Shown piece by piece: positions 12,008 to 23,391 of a stretch of 64,000 nucleotides of DNA (the first letter of the stretch is position 1; each line of letters starts with the position of its first letter). The DNA is from Codonopsis lanceolata (Eukaryota; Streptophyta; Magnoliopsida; Asterales; Campanulaceae). The notes beneath the pieces were generated by a model. The model worked only from the letters and a program-made list of their open reading frames with translations. It ran no database searches and had not been told where the DNA came from. The stretch spans positions 90,144,295 through 90,208,294 of the forward strand of contig CM028378.1 in the NCBI GenBank assembly GCA_013146195.2, read 5' to 3'. The position numbers were made by a program, and so were the translations under genes.

Positions 12008-12038
12008 ATCTATCTGCTGAAACCTTCAGCAGATAGAT
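12008..12038. other. perfect 14-bp inverted repeat (hairpin), unit A copy
   Basis: ATCTATCTGCTGAA, a 3-base loop, then its exact reverse complement. The same hairpin is at 29503-29533 and, inverted, at 56477-56507. Confidence 0.9.
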
Positions 12039-14586
12039 GCCCTCTATTGTTTATACATGTGGCACCCCGACCCGGATTCCAATGCGAAACCCCAAGTCGG
12101 ACTGCCCAAATATAAACAAGTAGGCATGCGCAAGTAGGAATATAAAATTTCACGTGGTGCAACATCGCATACAATTAACAACTCGGCTACACTTGGCCGG
12201 AAATTAACAGAAAATAAACAAGTCTTCGACGACGTTACAGCCGGAACCCAACAACTACTCCTAGAATTTTAACACATGCATATAATAACCTCAACGACCA
12301 TAACATGCCAGAGAAAACAACAACAATACTATAAAAGAGTAATAAGCGGAATAAGATGTAGTGAACCATAACATATAAACAAGCTCGACATAGAAGTCGG
12401 CATACAAAAGATTATAAGTCTCAAATATTCAAGTTATACTACAACAACAAAACCCAAGTCAAGTCTAAGTGACTTGCTTCCCATCGTCCTTGCCAAAATA
12501 AAAGTCTAACTACAAAGTCCCAAAAGTGCAACCTTTGAGCTCACTAGCAATCAAACACGGGTACGATGAATCTAGCGAGAACCGTCTCCTTGGCTCGGAT
12601 CTAAGGAAAAACAAAACAAGCAAATAGGGTAAGTCATAAAGATTTAGTAAGTTACTAAAAATGTATGTTCATGTCATAGCATAGCATTTATCACAATTAT
12701 GGTACATGTTTATCATATAGCACTTAACACATTATTCACGTAAGTGCGGAAATAAATCATACAAGTAGGATATGATATAGGCTCAGTCGCTTCGTAGCTC
12801 CTGCAATAAACTGTGTTAACTGGTTCGTGCCATCGATCTTTTATGATTTCATTGACTTGTATCGAGAACCGCCTCAATTTAATTAGCAAGCCAATGTGGC
12901 ACGTATTGATACGGCATAGGGGCTACTTCCCCATTGCGGGCCACAGTGGAGGCGTGTGTGAGGTCCCAAGTGCGGCTATCCATAGCAATCACGAATCTCA
13001 CAATTCGTGAAGGCGATGCATCGTCCAACCCTGACGTATAAAACAAGCCAAATAATGCCAACTGGACTCAATGTGATGCACAAGTAGATAGTTACTCGTC
13101 ATAAACGAATAAGTATCGAATTCGACAAGAGCAAACTCATCCGACCAAGTAGATTATTAATCTCTACCATAAATCATGTCAACGCAATTAATTGCTCAAA
13201 ACCAATCAATCACAACAAACTTGATTGCATACAATTAGGTTCAACTTATAATTGAGTAAACCCAATCAAACGATGTCCAAACTTCGTAGGGTTTGAAAGT
13301 GGTGTTCAACATGTTCAAATCTTCCCTATAGTCGACTCTGTTGAGTCTTTACTAAAAATTCCCAATTTTGGGGGATTTGAAGCTATGTGTTTCATAAACC
13401 AACCTAGGTTCATTACTAAGTTCGACTAGGTTATAAATTCTTCAAGGCATTACAATGTAGTTTATATTCATCATAGATTCCAATTTAGAGGTTAGAACAC
13501 ATATCAACATATCATGTAGGCTATAATTAGGGTACTCTCATATGGCACCACTTCAAGCAACACATATAATTAATGTTTCTAACATGTTCATAATCCTAAA
13601 TATACAAGATGAAAGAGTATTACAATCTTTGATAAATATAATATAATCCTAGACATGCTCCTACTAAGCTCAAATTTCCAAATCACAAGATGAAGGTATA
13701 TAAAGCAAGCATGTGTACTCATTGACCTAAAAAATCATAGGTTTTGTTTCCTTAGGGTCAATGAGAACTAGAACAAGGAAGAAGATGAGTAACTTACATG
13801 TATTCTACACCCAAGAAATCAAATGAGAAAACTATTCGGTAGGAAATGCTCCTCTCTTCAAGCTCTTCACTTCTATGAAGGTGGCTTGTGCAACGGGAGG
13901 AAGAACTATGGAAGACCAAGGGAGAAGCTTCACAAAGCCATGGAGGAACCTTGGGGATGAGAAATCCCGTTTTTGGAGAGTGAGGGAGGGAAAGTGAGGT
14001 CAAACTTTAGGTTTGTGGTGGTTAAAGGTTAGGAAACTTAGTGGGACATGTGTCACTATCATGTGGTCCTTTAAAATCTGATTTGGGGCTTTATTAATCC
14101 ACTAATGCACTCACTAATCCACTCTTAATACAAGTTACTAATGTTAGGACATAAGTAATAAGGGTTAGGGAGGTTTAGGTGGTGTTTAGGAAATGTTTTG
14201 GATAGGGGTCTGAGTGCAAAATTCGTAAAACAGAAAAACAGGGCACCCCAGCCTCGGGGGACCATGCGGCCGCATGGTCCTCCCTAGCATGCGACCGCAT
14301 GCTACCTGGTTCCTCAACACACCATTTTCTAGTCACCTTGCGGAGGCAAGGCCATTCCACCTTGCGGCCGCAAGCCCGGCAGAACCAAAATGGCTTGAAA
14401 TTCAACCCTAAAGACCCCCAAACACATAGCCAAATCAATGAGGCTTCAAACCCCATAAAAAATGAGTCTAAAACTCATCACAAACACCCTCAAAGAACAC
14501 CCGAACAATCCAAATGAAGGAGGGAAAGAAGGAGAATTAAACAAGCAATTCAACCGACGATTCAACAAGCATGCAAACAAGATCCT

Positions 14587-14597
14587 AAGCATATTAT
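14587..14597. repeat. left target-site duplication of the LINE
   Basis: aagcatattat, repeated exactly at 17743-17753. The second Tekay-like LTR has the near-identical empty site at about 42888-42898. Confidence 0.92.
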
Positions 14598-17584
14598 CTC
14601 GTCGCCGCCTTTTTATTCACAGTATCCATGATGTTGATGGTACTTTTCTGGATAAGGATCACGATATTAAAGAAGTAGCTATTCGTTATTTTTGTGATCA
14701 GCTTTCTTCCCCTTCTGCGGGTCAAAGATTGGATATTAATTTAGATATGATTCCTAGACTGGTTACTAAAGATTGGAACTCCTCCCTTATTGCTCCTCCT
14801 GATGTTCAGGAAATCAGAAATGCAATTAATGCATTGGGTGGTGATAGTGCAGCTGGTCCGGACGGATTTACTGGAATATTTTATTCTTCCTGTTGGGACA
14901 TAATTCATGTGGATTTTTGTGATTCTATCTTGGAATTTTTTGCCTGTTTCTCTCTTCCTAAGGCGTGGTCCAGCACTTTAATAGCCACGATCCCGAAGAT
15001 TCCTACTCCTTCGTTTAAGGATCTCCGCCCAATTAGTCTATGTAATTTCTGTTCTAAAGTTATCTCAAAAATTCTTTCTACCCGGCTCTCCCACATTCTT
15101 CCTCATATTATTTCGGACAATCAGAGCGCTTTTACGAAAGGTCGAGTCGTCCAAGATAATATTTTGCTTGCTCAAGAATTGATGAGCCATCTTGGGAAAA
15201 AAGTTACAGGCTCCAATGTCATCCTTAAGCTCGATATGGCCAAGGCATTTTATAGAGTCTCCTGGGTTTTCTTAATACCAGTCTTGCGAAAATTTGGATT
15301 TCATGAGATTTTTATTGATTTGGTTTGGCGCCTTTTATCGGATAATTGGTTCTCTGTGCTTCTTAATGTGGAGTCTATTGGTTTCTTCCCCTCCTCTCGT
15401 GGTCTCCGCCAGGGCAATCCGCTCTCTCCCAGTCTGTTCATTATCGCTGCAGAAGTGCTTAGTAGGAGTATTAATAATCTTCATTGTTCAGTTCCTTCTG
15501 TAGTTTATTCCTCGATGAGTGGATGTCCTATTGTCTCCCATCTTGCTTTTGCGGACGACATTATTATTTTCTGTAATGGTAGTAAGTCTTCTCTTCTTCA
15601 TCATAAAGACATTATTGCCAATTATGAAGCTATGTCTGGGCAGCTCATTAATAGGTATAAAAGCTCTTTTATTCTTGCTCCTTCTACTGACTCCAACAGC
15701 TCCAATCTTATCTCCAATACTCTTGGCTTCCAAGCTGGCAGTTTGCCCTTTTCATATCTTGGGTGTCCCATTTATTTTGGGAGAAAGAAGAAGCAGTTGT
15801 TTGACTCTCTTATTTTGAAGCTTCACAATAAAATAGATTCTTGGATGGGGCCTTTCCTTAACTTGGCTGACAGAATTATCCTCATAAATCATGTGCTTCA
15901 ATCTATAACTATGTATCAAATTGCTTCAATCGATCCCCCAGCCTCGGTTATTGAGTTAATAAATCGCATGCTCTCCAACTTCTTCTGGGGCCAAATAGAC
16001 GGTAAACAGAAGAGTCACAGGGTCTCTTGGTTTGATTGTTGCCGTCCCACTTCTGAGGGTGGCTTGGGGATATTCTCTCTAAACGACTCTATCAAAGCAT
16101 TTGGCATTAAACTCTGGTGGAGATTTCGTTCTATTAACAATCTGTGGTCCTCCTTTTTACGAGCTAAATACTGCTCTCGATCTCATCCTACCATTGCTGC
16201 TTCCAAGGGTTCTCACATTTGGAAGCGTATGTTACAAGCTCGTCCATTGGCGGAACCAAACATTAAATGGATTGTGGGCAGTGGAAATTGCTCTCTTTGG
16301 AATGATATATGGCTTCATAGCTCTTGCCTAGTTCGGCCGTCTGATTGTCCCATTGACTGTGTTAAAGACATATTCCTAGATTCCTTCTCTATCAACCAGT
16401 CAGGCTCTATTTTTCTTCCGACTACTGTTCTAAACTCCATTCGCTCCCAGCATATTTCTTTAAGTACTGAAGATGATCGGCCCTGCTGGAAGCTTCATCC
16501 AAAGGGTCTCTTCTCTCTTTCTTTGTCTATCTTAGTTGTTTCTCCCCCGGGGCCTTCTTCGATGTCTTCTAAATTTATTTGGCATAAACTCTTGCCAAGG
16601 CATATTACTATATTTCATTGGAGACTTTTTCGAAAACGGCTTCCATTGGATGAAGGACTTCGTCATAAGGGATTTCTTCTCGCTTCAAAATGCTTCTGCT
16701 GCCTCTCGGGTAATGATGAAACTTTTGACCATGTTTTCCTCTATAGCAGCACTGCATCTATTATCTGGCACCATTTTCATAATTTGGTTGGCATTCCTTG
16801 TCAGCCCTATCCGATGCAGCAATTTTTCCTTGCATGGTGGTTGCATGGAAAATCCCTTATATTCTCTATTCTTCCTTCCTTAATTCTTTGGCATCTGTGG
16901 AAGTTTCGCAACACTACGGTCTACGATAACTCCAGAACTCCTCCTTCTATGATCATTAATAATATTACTTCTGATTTGAAGAATATCTTCAGTTCAGCTA
17001 GATATCATTTTGCCGGCTTTGCTAGTTCACGACAATATCTTAAGCGTAGCAAAAGGGTTCTTATTCAGGCTGTGGTTTGGATTCCCCCGCATTCTAGTCG
17101 TTACAAGTTGAATGTTGATGGTGCTAGTAGGGGTAATCCAGGTCTCGGGGGAGGGCGTGGCATCATCTGAGACTCCTCTGGTAATCTCTTTTTTTCCTTC
17201 TCTCGTTATTATGGTTATTGTTCCAATTTGGTTGCTGAGCTTCGTTCCCTCTATTATGGTATTCTCTGGCTCTTTAATCATGGGTTTTCTGAGGTCACTA
17301 TTGAGACTGATTCGAAAGTTATTTTTGACTGTCTTTGCTCCGGTCACTCTCCTCCTTGGGAACATACCTATATTTTTCGCGATAATTTTCGCCTTCAGGA
17401 AGTTGGGCAGTTCTCCTTCAGTCACTGTTATAGAGAAGCTAACAAGGTTGCGGATAGTCTGGCAAATTTGGCGTGTGACTCTACTCCAGATTCTTATTTT
17501 TCCTCCATTTCTGATATCAGTCCTTTGATTCGTGGTCTTATTCATATGGATGCTTCTCAAACCCCTTATCTCCGTATATATTAA
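14598..17584 (+). pseudogene. LINE ORF2 fragment: reverse transcriptase, zf-RVT, RNase H, with one nonsense codon
   Basis: A single frame spans the whole piece. Order: pre-RT segment; RT with AAGPDGFTGIF, FKDLRPISLCNF, SAFTKGRVVQDNILLAQE, KLDMAKAF and GLRQGNPLSPSLF; catalytic LAFADD at about 15545-15559; thumb region; zinc finger-like CFCCLSGNDETFDHVF at about 16690-16740; then RNase H with LNVDGASRGNPG and YREANKVADSLANLA. The only break is TGA at 17168-17170, between RGII and DSSGN; the same frame then runs to 17584. The open frame also extends upstream to 14462 through LTR sequence, which is a fusion by chance. Enzymatic residues are present but the protein lacks its endonuclease. Confidence 0.95.
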
Positions 17585-17742
17585 TTATCTACTTTGTATT
17601 TTCTTTTTCGAGGTCAGGCTCCTCCGTCCTCCCATTTATAAGGGCAAGGCTGGTTGTCCCCCTCAAGTTTGTACCTTTATTTTCATTCTAATAAATTTTC
17701 ACAGGGTGCCGCCCCTGTTTCCTTAAAAAAAAAATTAAAAAA
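14598..17742 (+). mobile_element. 5'-truncated LINE (L1-like) in the Tekay-like LTR
   Basis: 3145 bp between exact 11-bp duplications, ending in an A-rich tail. Only the RT, zinc-finger and RNase H parts of ORF2 remain; the endonuclease and ORF1 are missing, as in typical 5'-truncated insertions. The 3' UTR (17587-17725) begins TTTCGAGGTCAGGCTCCTCC and matches a second LINE tail at 49570-49690. Confidence 0.95.
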
Positions 17743-17753
17743 AAGCATATTAT
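17743..17753. repeat. right target-site duplication of the LINE
   Basis: aagcatattat, identical to 14587-14597, directly after the A-rich tail. Confidence 0.92.
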
Positions 17754-17851
17754 GAGCATTATGAATGACTTATAAATGATTCTAAAACATATATAGACTA
17801 AGTAAACTTGCTTACAAACAATATGAATGCATGAATACAAGCAATGAATGT

Positions 17852-19957
17852 CTAGGGTGCCACATTCTCCCCTCCTTTAAGGAATTTAGTCCCTAAATTC
17901 TTACCAAGTCCCTCAAACAAATGTTGATACTTGTCGCGCATCTTCGCTTCCGTTTCCCAAGTCGCTTCTTCAATGTTGTGATTCTTCCAAAGAACTTTGA
18001 CAAAGGGAATTCTCTTGGTTCGTAGCACTTGTTCTTTGGTATCCAAAATCTTCACGGGCTTCTCAACATAGGACATATCCGGCTCAAATGTTATCTCCTC
18101 ATACTCAAGCACATGTGATTCATCCCTCATATACTTTCGCAACATAGAAACATGAAAGATGTTATGAGTCTCCGAGAGTGAAGGTGGCAATGCAATTCGA
18201 TACACTAAGGACCCAACTCTCTCAAGAATCTCGAACGGACCAATGTATCTCGGTGTAAGCTTCCCTTTCTTACCAAATCTCTTTGTACCTCTCCTCGGTA
18301 TCATTTTCAAGAACACGCAGTATCCCACTTGAAACTCAAGGTCTCTTCTACGATTATCTGTGTAACTGTTTTGTCGACTTTGAGCGGTGCGCAATCTATC
18401 TCTAATCAACTTCACGCTCTCAACCGACTGTTGCACTAACTCAGAACCCCAAAGTTTTGCATCTCCAACTTCATCCCAACAGATAGGTGATCTACACTTA
18501 CGCCCATACAATGCTTCATACGGCGCCATCTTAATGCTCTTTTGGTAGCTATTATTATACGCAAATTCCGCCAAGGGTAAATGAGAATCCCAACTTCCTT
18601 TAAAATCCACGACATAAGCTCGAAGCATATCCTCCAAAATCTGAATTAACCGCTCGGACTGACCATCCGTCTGAGGATGAAAAGCTGTACTGAAGTCTAA
18701 TCTGGTCCCCAAAGCCTCTTGCAACGATTGCCAAAATCTTGATGTGATCCTCGGATCTCTATCGGACACATTACTCACTGGTACGCCATGAAGTCTCACG
18801 ATCTCCTGAATGTACAAGGCTGCCAACTGAGTCAGCGAATAAGAAATCGCAATCGGTATGAAGTGTGCAGACTTAGTCAATCTGTCAACTATAACCCACA
18901 CTGGATTAAATCCTCTACGCGTGCGCGGCAATCCTGTCACGAAGTCCATAGTAATGAACTCCCACTTCCATTCAGGAATCTCAAGTGGTTGTAGAAATCC
19001 TGGAGGCCTATGATGTTCAGCCTTAACCTGTTGGCAAGTTAAACACCTCGATACATACTCTGTAATTTCCCTCTTCATGCCTTTCCACCAAAATTGTCGT
19101 TTCAAGTCTAAGTACATCTTCGTGCTCCCCGGGTGAATGGTGTACTTCGTTTTATGAGCTTCATCAAGAACTTGCCTCTTCAATTCATCATTAGCAGGAA
19201 CACAAATTATTCCTTGAAATGTCAAGGTACCATCATTATTAATCGCAAAATCAGGTGATACATTCTCGGCTAGTCCATCAATTATTTTCTTCAACTCCGG
19301 ATCATTCTCTTGCGCTTCTTTAATCTTCCCAAATAAAACCGGCGTAGCACGAACATTCGCAAAAATCACGCCTCTATCATAAATGCTAGGACCCCAATCT
19401 CGCAAGTCTTTCAACATTTTCCATTCTTTAACCGTTAAACAAGACATGTTAACTTTCCTACTCAAGGCATCCGCTACCACATTTGCCTTCCCCGGATGAT
19501 ACAAGATAGTACAATCATGGACCTTTAATTTCTCCATCCATCTCCTTTGCCTCATATTCAACTCTTTTTGAGAAAATAAATACTTCAAGCTTTTGTGGTT
19601 GGTGAAAATCTCAAACGTAGCCCCATAGAAGTAATGCTTCCATTTATGCAACGCAAAAATAATCGCAGCCAACTCTAAATCGTGCGTTGGGTAATTCTGT
19701 TCATGGATAGACAATTTCCTCGATCCATAGGCGATAACTCTTCCGTTTTGCATCAGCACACATCCCAAACCTTCCTTAGAAGCGTCACTATAAATTACAA
19801 AATTATCCCCTCCATTAGGCAAGGCTAAAATAGGTGTCGTCGTCAACCGCTTCTTAAGCTCTTGGAAACTAGCCTCGCATTTCTCGCTCCAGAAAAATGG
19901 TGTATTCTTTTGTGTCAATCTAGTCATAGGAGTCACAATCCGAGAAGCTCCGAACAT
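17852..19957 (-). pseudogene. Tekay-like pol: RNase H, integrase, chromodomain
   Basis: 701-codon open frame. RNase H: FVIYSDASKEGLGCVL at about residue 52 and HPGKANVVADALSR at about 155. Integrase: HHCC zinc region with HPGSTKMY and CLTCQQVK (about 276-310), DDE residues in MDFVTGLP (about 340), SDRDPRITSRFW (about 400) and GQSERLIQILE (about 435), then a GPFEILERVGSLVYRIALP-type C-terminal module. The last 60 residues (KVLWKNHNIEEATWETE) are a chromodomain, which in this group is thought to guide integration to heterochromatin. The stop (17852-17854) lies inside the LTR, beyond the polypurine tract. The first codons are not native: the frame is joined to the RT part by a deletion near 19945. 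Confidence 0.93.
17865..17880 (-). other. polypurine tract of the Tekay-like element
   Basis: Minus strand reads TTAAAGGAGGGGAGAA directly before the LTR start TGTGGCACC. The same tract is kept at 46924-46939. The pol frame runs through it. Confidence 0.88.
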
Positions 19958-21281
19958 CGGTAACTGAGTTAGGTCTCTTCCAATTCATCACCGCTTCAAC
20001 CTTAGAAGGATCAACGGTTATCCCGGAGCTAGAAATGATGTGTCCTAAAAATGATACTTCCTTAAGCAAAAAGGCACATTTACTAAACTTTGCATAAAGT
20101 TGTTTCTCCCGAAGAATAGATAAGACAATTCTCAAGTGTTTCTCATGCTCCTCCCGAGATTTCGAGTACACTAGGATATCATCAATAATGACTACCACGA
20201 AACAATCAAGATAGCTATGAAAGACACAGTTCATCAAATCCATAAATACCGCCGGTGCATTTGTCAACCCAAACGGCATCACTACAAACTCAAAATGCCT
20301 ATATCTAGTGCGAAAAGCCGTCTTTGGAATGTCTTCCTCTCTAACCTTCAATTGATAGTAACCCCATCTCAAGTCAAGCTTAGAGTACACAATCGACCCT
20401 TGCAATTGGTCAAAAAGATCATCAATGTGGGGTAGTGGATAATTATTCTTAATGGTCACCTTATTCAATTCCCGATAATCTATGCATAACCGCAAACTCC
20501 CATCCTTTTTCCTAAAAAATAGGACTGGTGCACCCCAAGGCGAGTCACTCGGTTCAATAAAGCCAATCTCTAGAAGTTCTTGCAATTGAGTTTTCAACTT
20601 CTTAAGCTCTGCGGGCGCCATTCTATACGGTGCCTTAGAAATTGATGAAGTCCCTGGAATGAGCTCAATACAAAATTCTGATTCCTTATCGGGTGACATA
20701 GCATGGTCGGTAAAAAATACATCGGGAAACTCACATACTACCGGAATCTCTTCTAATTTCGGTGAAGACTTCTTCTTATCGACAACGCATGCAAGATAAC
20801 CCGTACACCCATGTGACAATAAATTTCTAGCCCTTAGAGTAGAAATAAAATGCAACCCACTCAATGCATGATCACCCACAAATGTAAATTCAGGCACACC
20901 CGACATAGAAAAAGTAACCCGCTTTTTATGGCAGTCAACTAACGCATGATAAGCACATAACCAATCCATGCCAAGAATAACATCAAAGTCACGTATAGGA
21001 AAAACCACCAAATCCACATGCAAAGTGTGGTCACCCACCAATATATCACAATCTTTAAAAACTTCAGATGCCAACATATATTCCTCAAGCGGGGTAGACA
21101 CTTCTAGCAAATAACGCAAAGGTTGAGGCAACACACATAAATTCTCAACAAAGTACGAAGCAACATAAGAATGTGAAGACCCTGGATCTATGAGAACTCG
21201 AGCCTTATTATCAAATATAGAAAGAGTACCTCCTATCACTGCCGTAGACCCCTGAACCTCACGCTGATCAAGCGCAAACAC
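19920..21281 (-). pseudogene. Tekay-like protease and reverse transcriptase
   Basis: 453-codon open frame. Aspartic protease-like ARVLIDPGSSHSYVA (about residue 30) is followed by LGMDWL, the RT entry YRMAPAELKKLKTQLQELL and SPWGAPVLFFRKKDGSLR. The catalytic region has VVIIDDILVYSKSREEH (about residue 365). LRWGYYQL stands where related elements have LRSGYHQL. The frame ends in SFSDCDSYD: the codons that normally join RT to RNase H (LGLAGYYRRF-type) are missing, so a short deletion shifts the frame into the next open frame. The upstream edge is linked to the zinc-knuckle part by another frameshift near 21310-21340. Confidence 0.92.
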
Positions 21282-21571
21282 GCGGCCCTGAACCTTAGGT
21301 CTACCATCCCCATCTCTCTTAGCCCAGACTGCTGACCGGCGCTACCCGACTGATTGGCCTTAAGCTTTGAACAATCTTTCTTCAAGTGAGTCCCGTCACC
21401 ACAATAGTAACATTTCCCATTCTTTCCCCAACATCTATCAACTATGTGTCCAGGCTTCTGACAGAACGAACAAATCATAGTCTCGTTACGTGATCCTTGC
21501 TGCCCCTGAGAAGAAGAAGTGTTGTTGCCCTGCTTCCCTGACTGTGGCCTACCTTGGCCTCCACCTTTCAT
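21236..21571 (-). pseudogene. Tekay-like gag C-terminal part with two zinc knuckles
   Basis: Two CCHC boxes of the C-X2-C-X4-H-X4-C kind: CSFCQKPGHIVDRC and CYYCGDGTHLKKDC, typical of the nucleocapsid that binds RNA. A Gly/Gln/Ser-rich stretch precedes them. The frame leaves the native one near 21310-21340, before the protease. Confidence 0.88.
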
Positions 21572-22465
21572 ATCTCTGTTACCTTGGTATCCTTTCCTAT
21601 TGCCTAAATTATTACCCTGATTGGTGTTCTAAGTAGACTGACGTGCATTACCAGAATTACCCTTGATTCGGTGCTCCTCAATATCATGCTCCACCTCATA
21701 AGCTCAGTCAACTACACTCCGATAATCTGTAAGCTTAAGTGCTAGAATCTACTTCCTAAATTTGGTCCTCTACCCCTTAACAAACTTATGTGTTCTCCAT
21801 GCTTCGGTCGGAATCAAGTACGTACAATAACGGCTCAACTCAGTGAACTTCGCAGAATACTCCGCTATAGTCATGCTACCCTGCTCATGATCATAAAATT
21901 ATTTCTCTCTCTTGTTGCGAACCACGTCCGGCACATACTCATTTTTGAACTCTATCTGAAAATTAGCCCAAGTAATAGGAACTTGTTGTATCTCCCAGCT
22001 TTCCTTCAACACATTCCACCAATGCTCGGCGGCTCCCATAAACTTGAATGTGGCCAACATAACTCTCTCTTCGTCAGTACAACCCAACATAGACAATAGC
22101 TTGATCATTTCTTCCATCCATAACTCGGCCTACCTGGGGTTCGGCTCCCCAAGAAACGCACTAGGTTTCAACTTAAGAAATCTCTCTAGAAGAGTGGTGT
22201 CATTCCTCAGTCTCGGTGGTGGTACTACCTCCTCCCGTCGAGGTGGTGGGGGTGGTGGTGCTCCCTCAGCCTGACCTCCCTGGCCTGCCCCTACCAGAAA
22301 ATCCATAAATCTACGGTGTAACTCTGCCATATGCGCATCCGGACCCACCGGATTTTGCGGCGGTGGTACCTCAACCTCAGGCTCGACCGGACCTCTCCTG
22401 GGTCTACCTCTACCACAGCCATTGCAATCCCTAGGATTCTCCATCGAACCCCTACAATAATTCAC
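21572..22465 (-). pseudogene. Tekay-like gag N-terminal and capsid region, multiply broken
   Basis: A Pro/Arg/Gly-rich N-terminus (22130-22465) leads to FLKLKPSAFLGEPNPR and a stop at 22130-22132. The same frame resumes with MEEMIKLLSMLGCTDEER and GAAEHWWN (21899-22117), typical retrotransposon gag residues. It is broken again at 21899-21901, and more stops lie in 21600-21790. A sequence-wide C-to-T and G-to-A bias would fit some of these stops; I did not count it. Confidence 0.85.
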
Positions 22466-22541
22466 TCGACGTTAGAATTAACACACAAATAACCAACCCA
22501 CCTAGGCCATGGAGTCTATCCTGGCCGACAGCTAACCTATA

Positions 22542-22553
22542 GCTCCGATAGCA
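22542..22553 (-). other. primer binding site (initiator tRNA-Met type)
   Basis: Minus strand reads TGCTATCGGAGC two bases after the LTR end. It matches the usual TGGTATCAGAGC at 10 of 12 positions. Confidence 0.75.
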
Positions 22554-22555
22554 AT

Positions 22556-23391
22556 TGTGGCACCCCGACCCGGATTCCAATGCGAAACCCTAAGTTGGAC
22601 CACCCAAATATAAACATGTAGGCATGCGCAAGTAGGAATATAAAATTTCACGTGGCGCAACATCGCATATAATTAACAACTCGGCTACACCTGGCCGAAA
22701 ATTAACAGAAAATAAACAAGTCTTCAGAGACGTTACAACCGGAACCCAACAACTACCCCTACAATTTTAACACATGCATATAATAACCTCAACGGCCACA
22801 ACATGCCGGAGATAACAACAACAATACTATAAAAGAGTAATAAGCGGAATAAGCTGTAATGAACCATAACATATAAACAAGCTCAACATGGAAGTCGGCA
22901 TACAAAAGATTATAAGTCTCAAATATTCAAGTTATACTACAACAACAAATCCCAAGTCAAGTCTAAGAGACTTGCTTCCCATCGTCCTTGCCAAAATAAA
23001 AGTCTAACTACAAAGTCCCAAAAGAGCAACCTTCGAGCTCACTAGCAATCAAACACGGTTACGACGAATCTAGCGAGAACCGTCTCCTTGGCTCGGATCT
23101 AAGGAAAAACAAAACAAGCAAATAGGGTAAGTCATAAAGACTTAGTAAGTTACTAAAAATGCATGTTCATGTCATAGCGTAGCATTTATCACAATTATGG
23201 TACATGTTTAACATATAGCACTTAGCACATTATTCACGTAAGTGCGGAAATAAATCATACAAATAGGATATGATATAGGCTCGGCCGCTTCGTAGCTCCT
23301 GCAATAAACTGTGTTAACTGGTTCGTGCCATCGATGTTTTGTGAATTCATCGACTTGTATCGAGAACCGCCTCGATTTAATTAGCAAGCCA
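22556..23391 (-). repeat. truncated 5' LTR of the Tekay-like element
   Basis: Starts TGTGGCACCCCGACCCGG like the LTR at 12058 but stops after 836 bp at attagcaagcca. On minus this is the downstream part of the LTR, so TATA-like box and leader are gone. The cut is the junction with unit B. Confidence 0.9.

Larger units (their letters stand above)
6257..12057. repeat. repeat unit A (oldest copy of the four-copy unit), interrupted by a solo LTR
   Basis: The stretches 6257-8009 and 10745-12057 match unit B at about 26354-28130 and 28140-29558, and unit D in inverse orientation. The copy lacks the CACTA end present in B, C and D. It diverges more from B than C does, with a different middle part around 7700-7800. 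A solo LTR (8010-10661) splits it, and the Tekay-like element at 12058 cuts its right side. Confidence 0.85.
12058..17864 (-). repeat. 3' LTR of the Tekay-like element, split by a LINE
   Basis: Plus-strand ends are TGTGGCACCCCGACCCGG and TAGGGTGCCACA. LTR parts are 12058-14597 and 17754-17864. On minus it contains a TTTAAA-like box near 14023, a leader and a GTAAGTTACTC donor near 13797. Confidence 0.9.
12058..23391 (-). mobile_element. Tekay/Del-like chromovirus (Ty3/gypsy), family 1, decayed, with nested LINE
   Basis: Minus-strand element: truncated 5' LTR (22556-23391), primer binding site, gag remnants, protease-RT, RNase H-integrase-chromodomain, polypurine tract and 3' LTR (12058-17864, split by a LINE). 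The left end sits in unit A after attgtttataca. The right end is cut where unit B begins, so no target duplication can be read. Without the LINE and its duplicated target the 3' LTR is about 2.65 kb. Stops and frameshifts in gag and pol, plus loss of the 5' LTR promoter, show it is dead. Confidence 0.9.

Noticed and set aside
14462..14597. N-terminal 45 codons of the 902-codon frame as part of a real protein
   Set aside because: They are LTR sequence, outside the LINE's target duplication; the open frame across the junction is chance.
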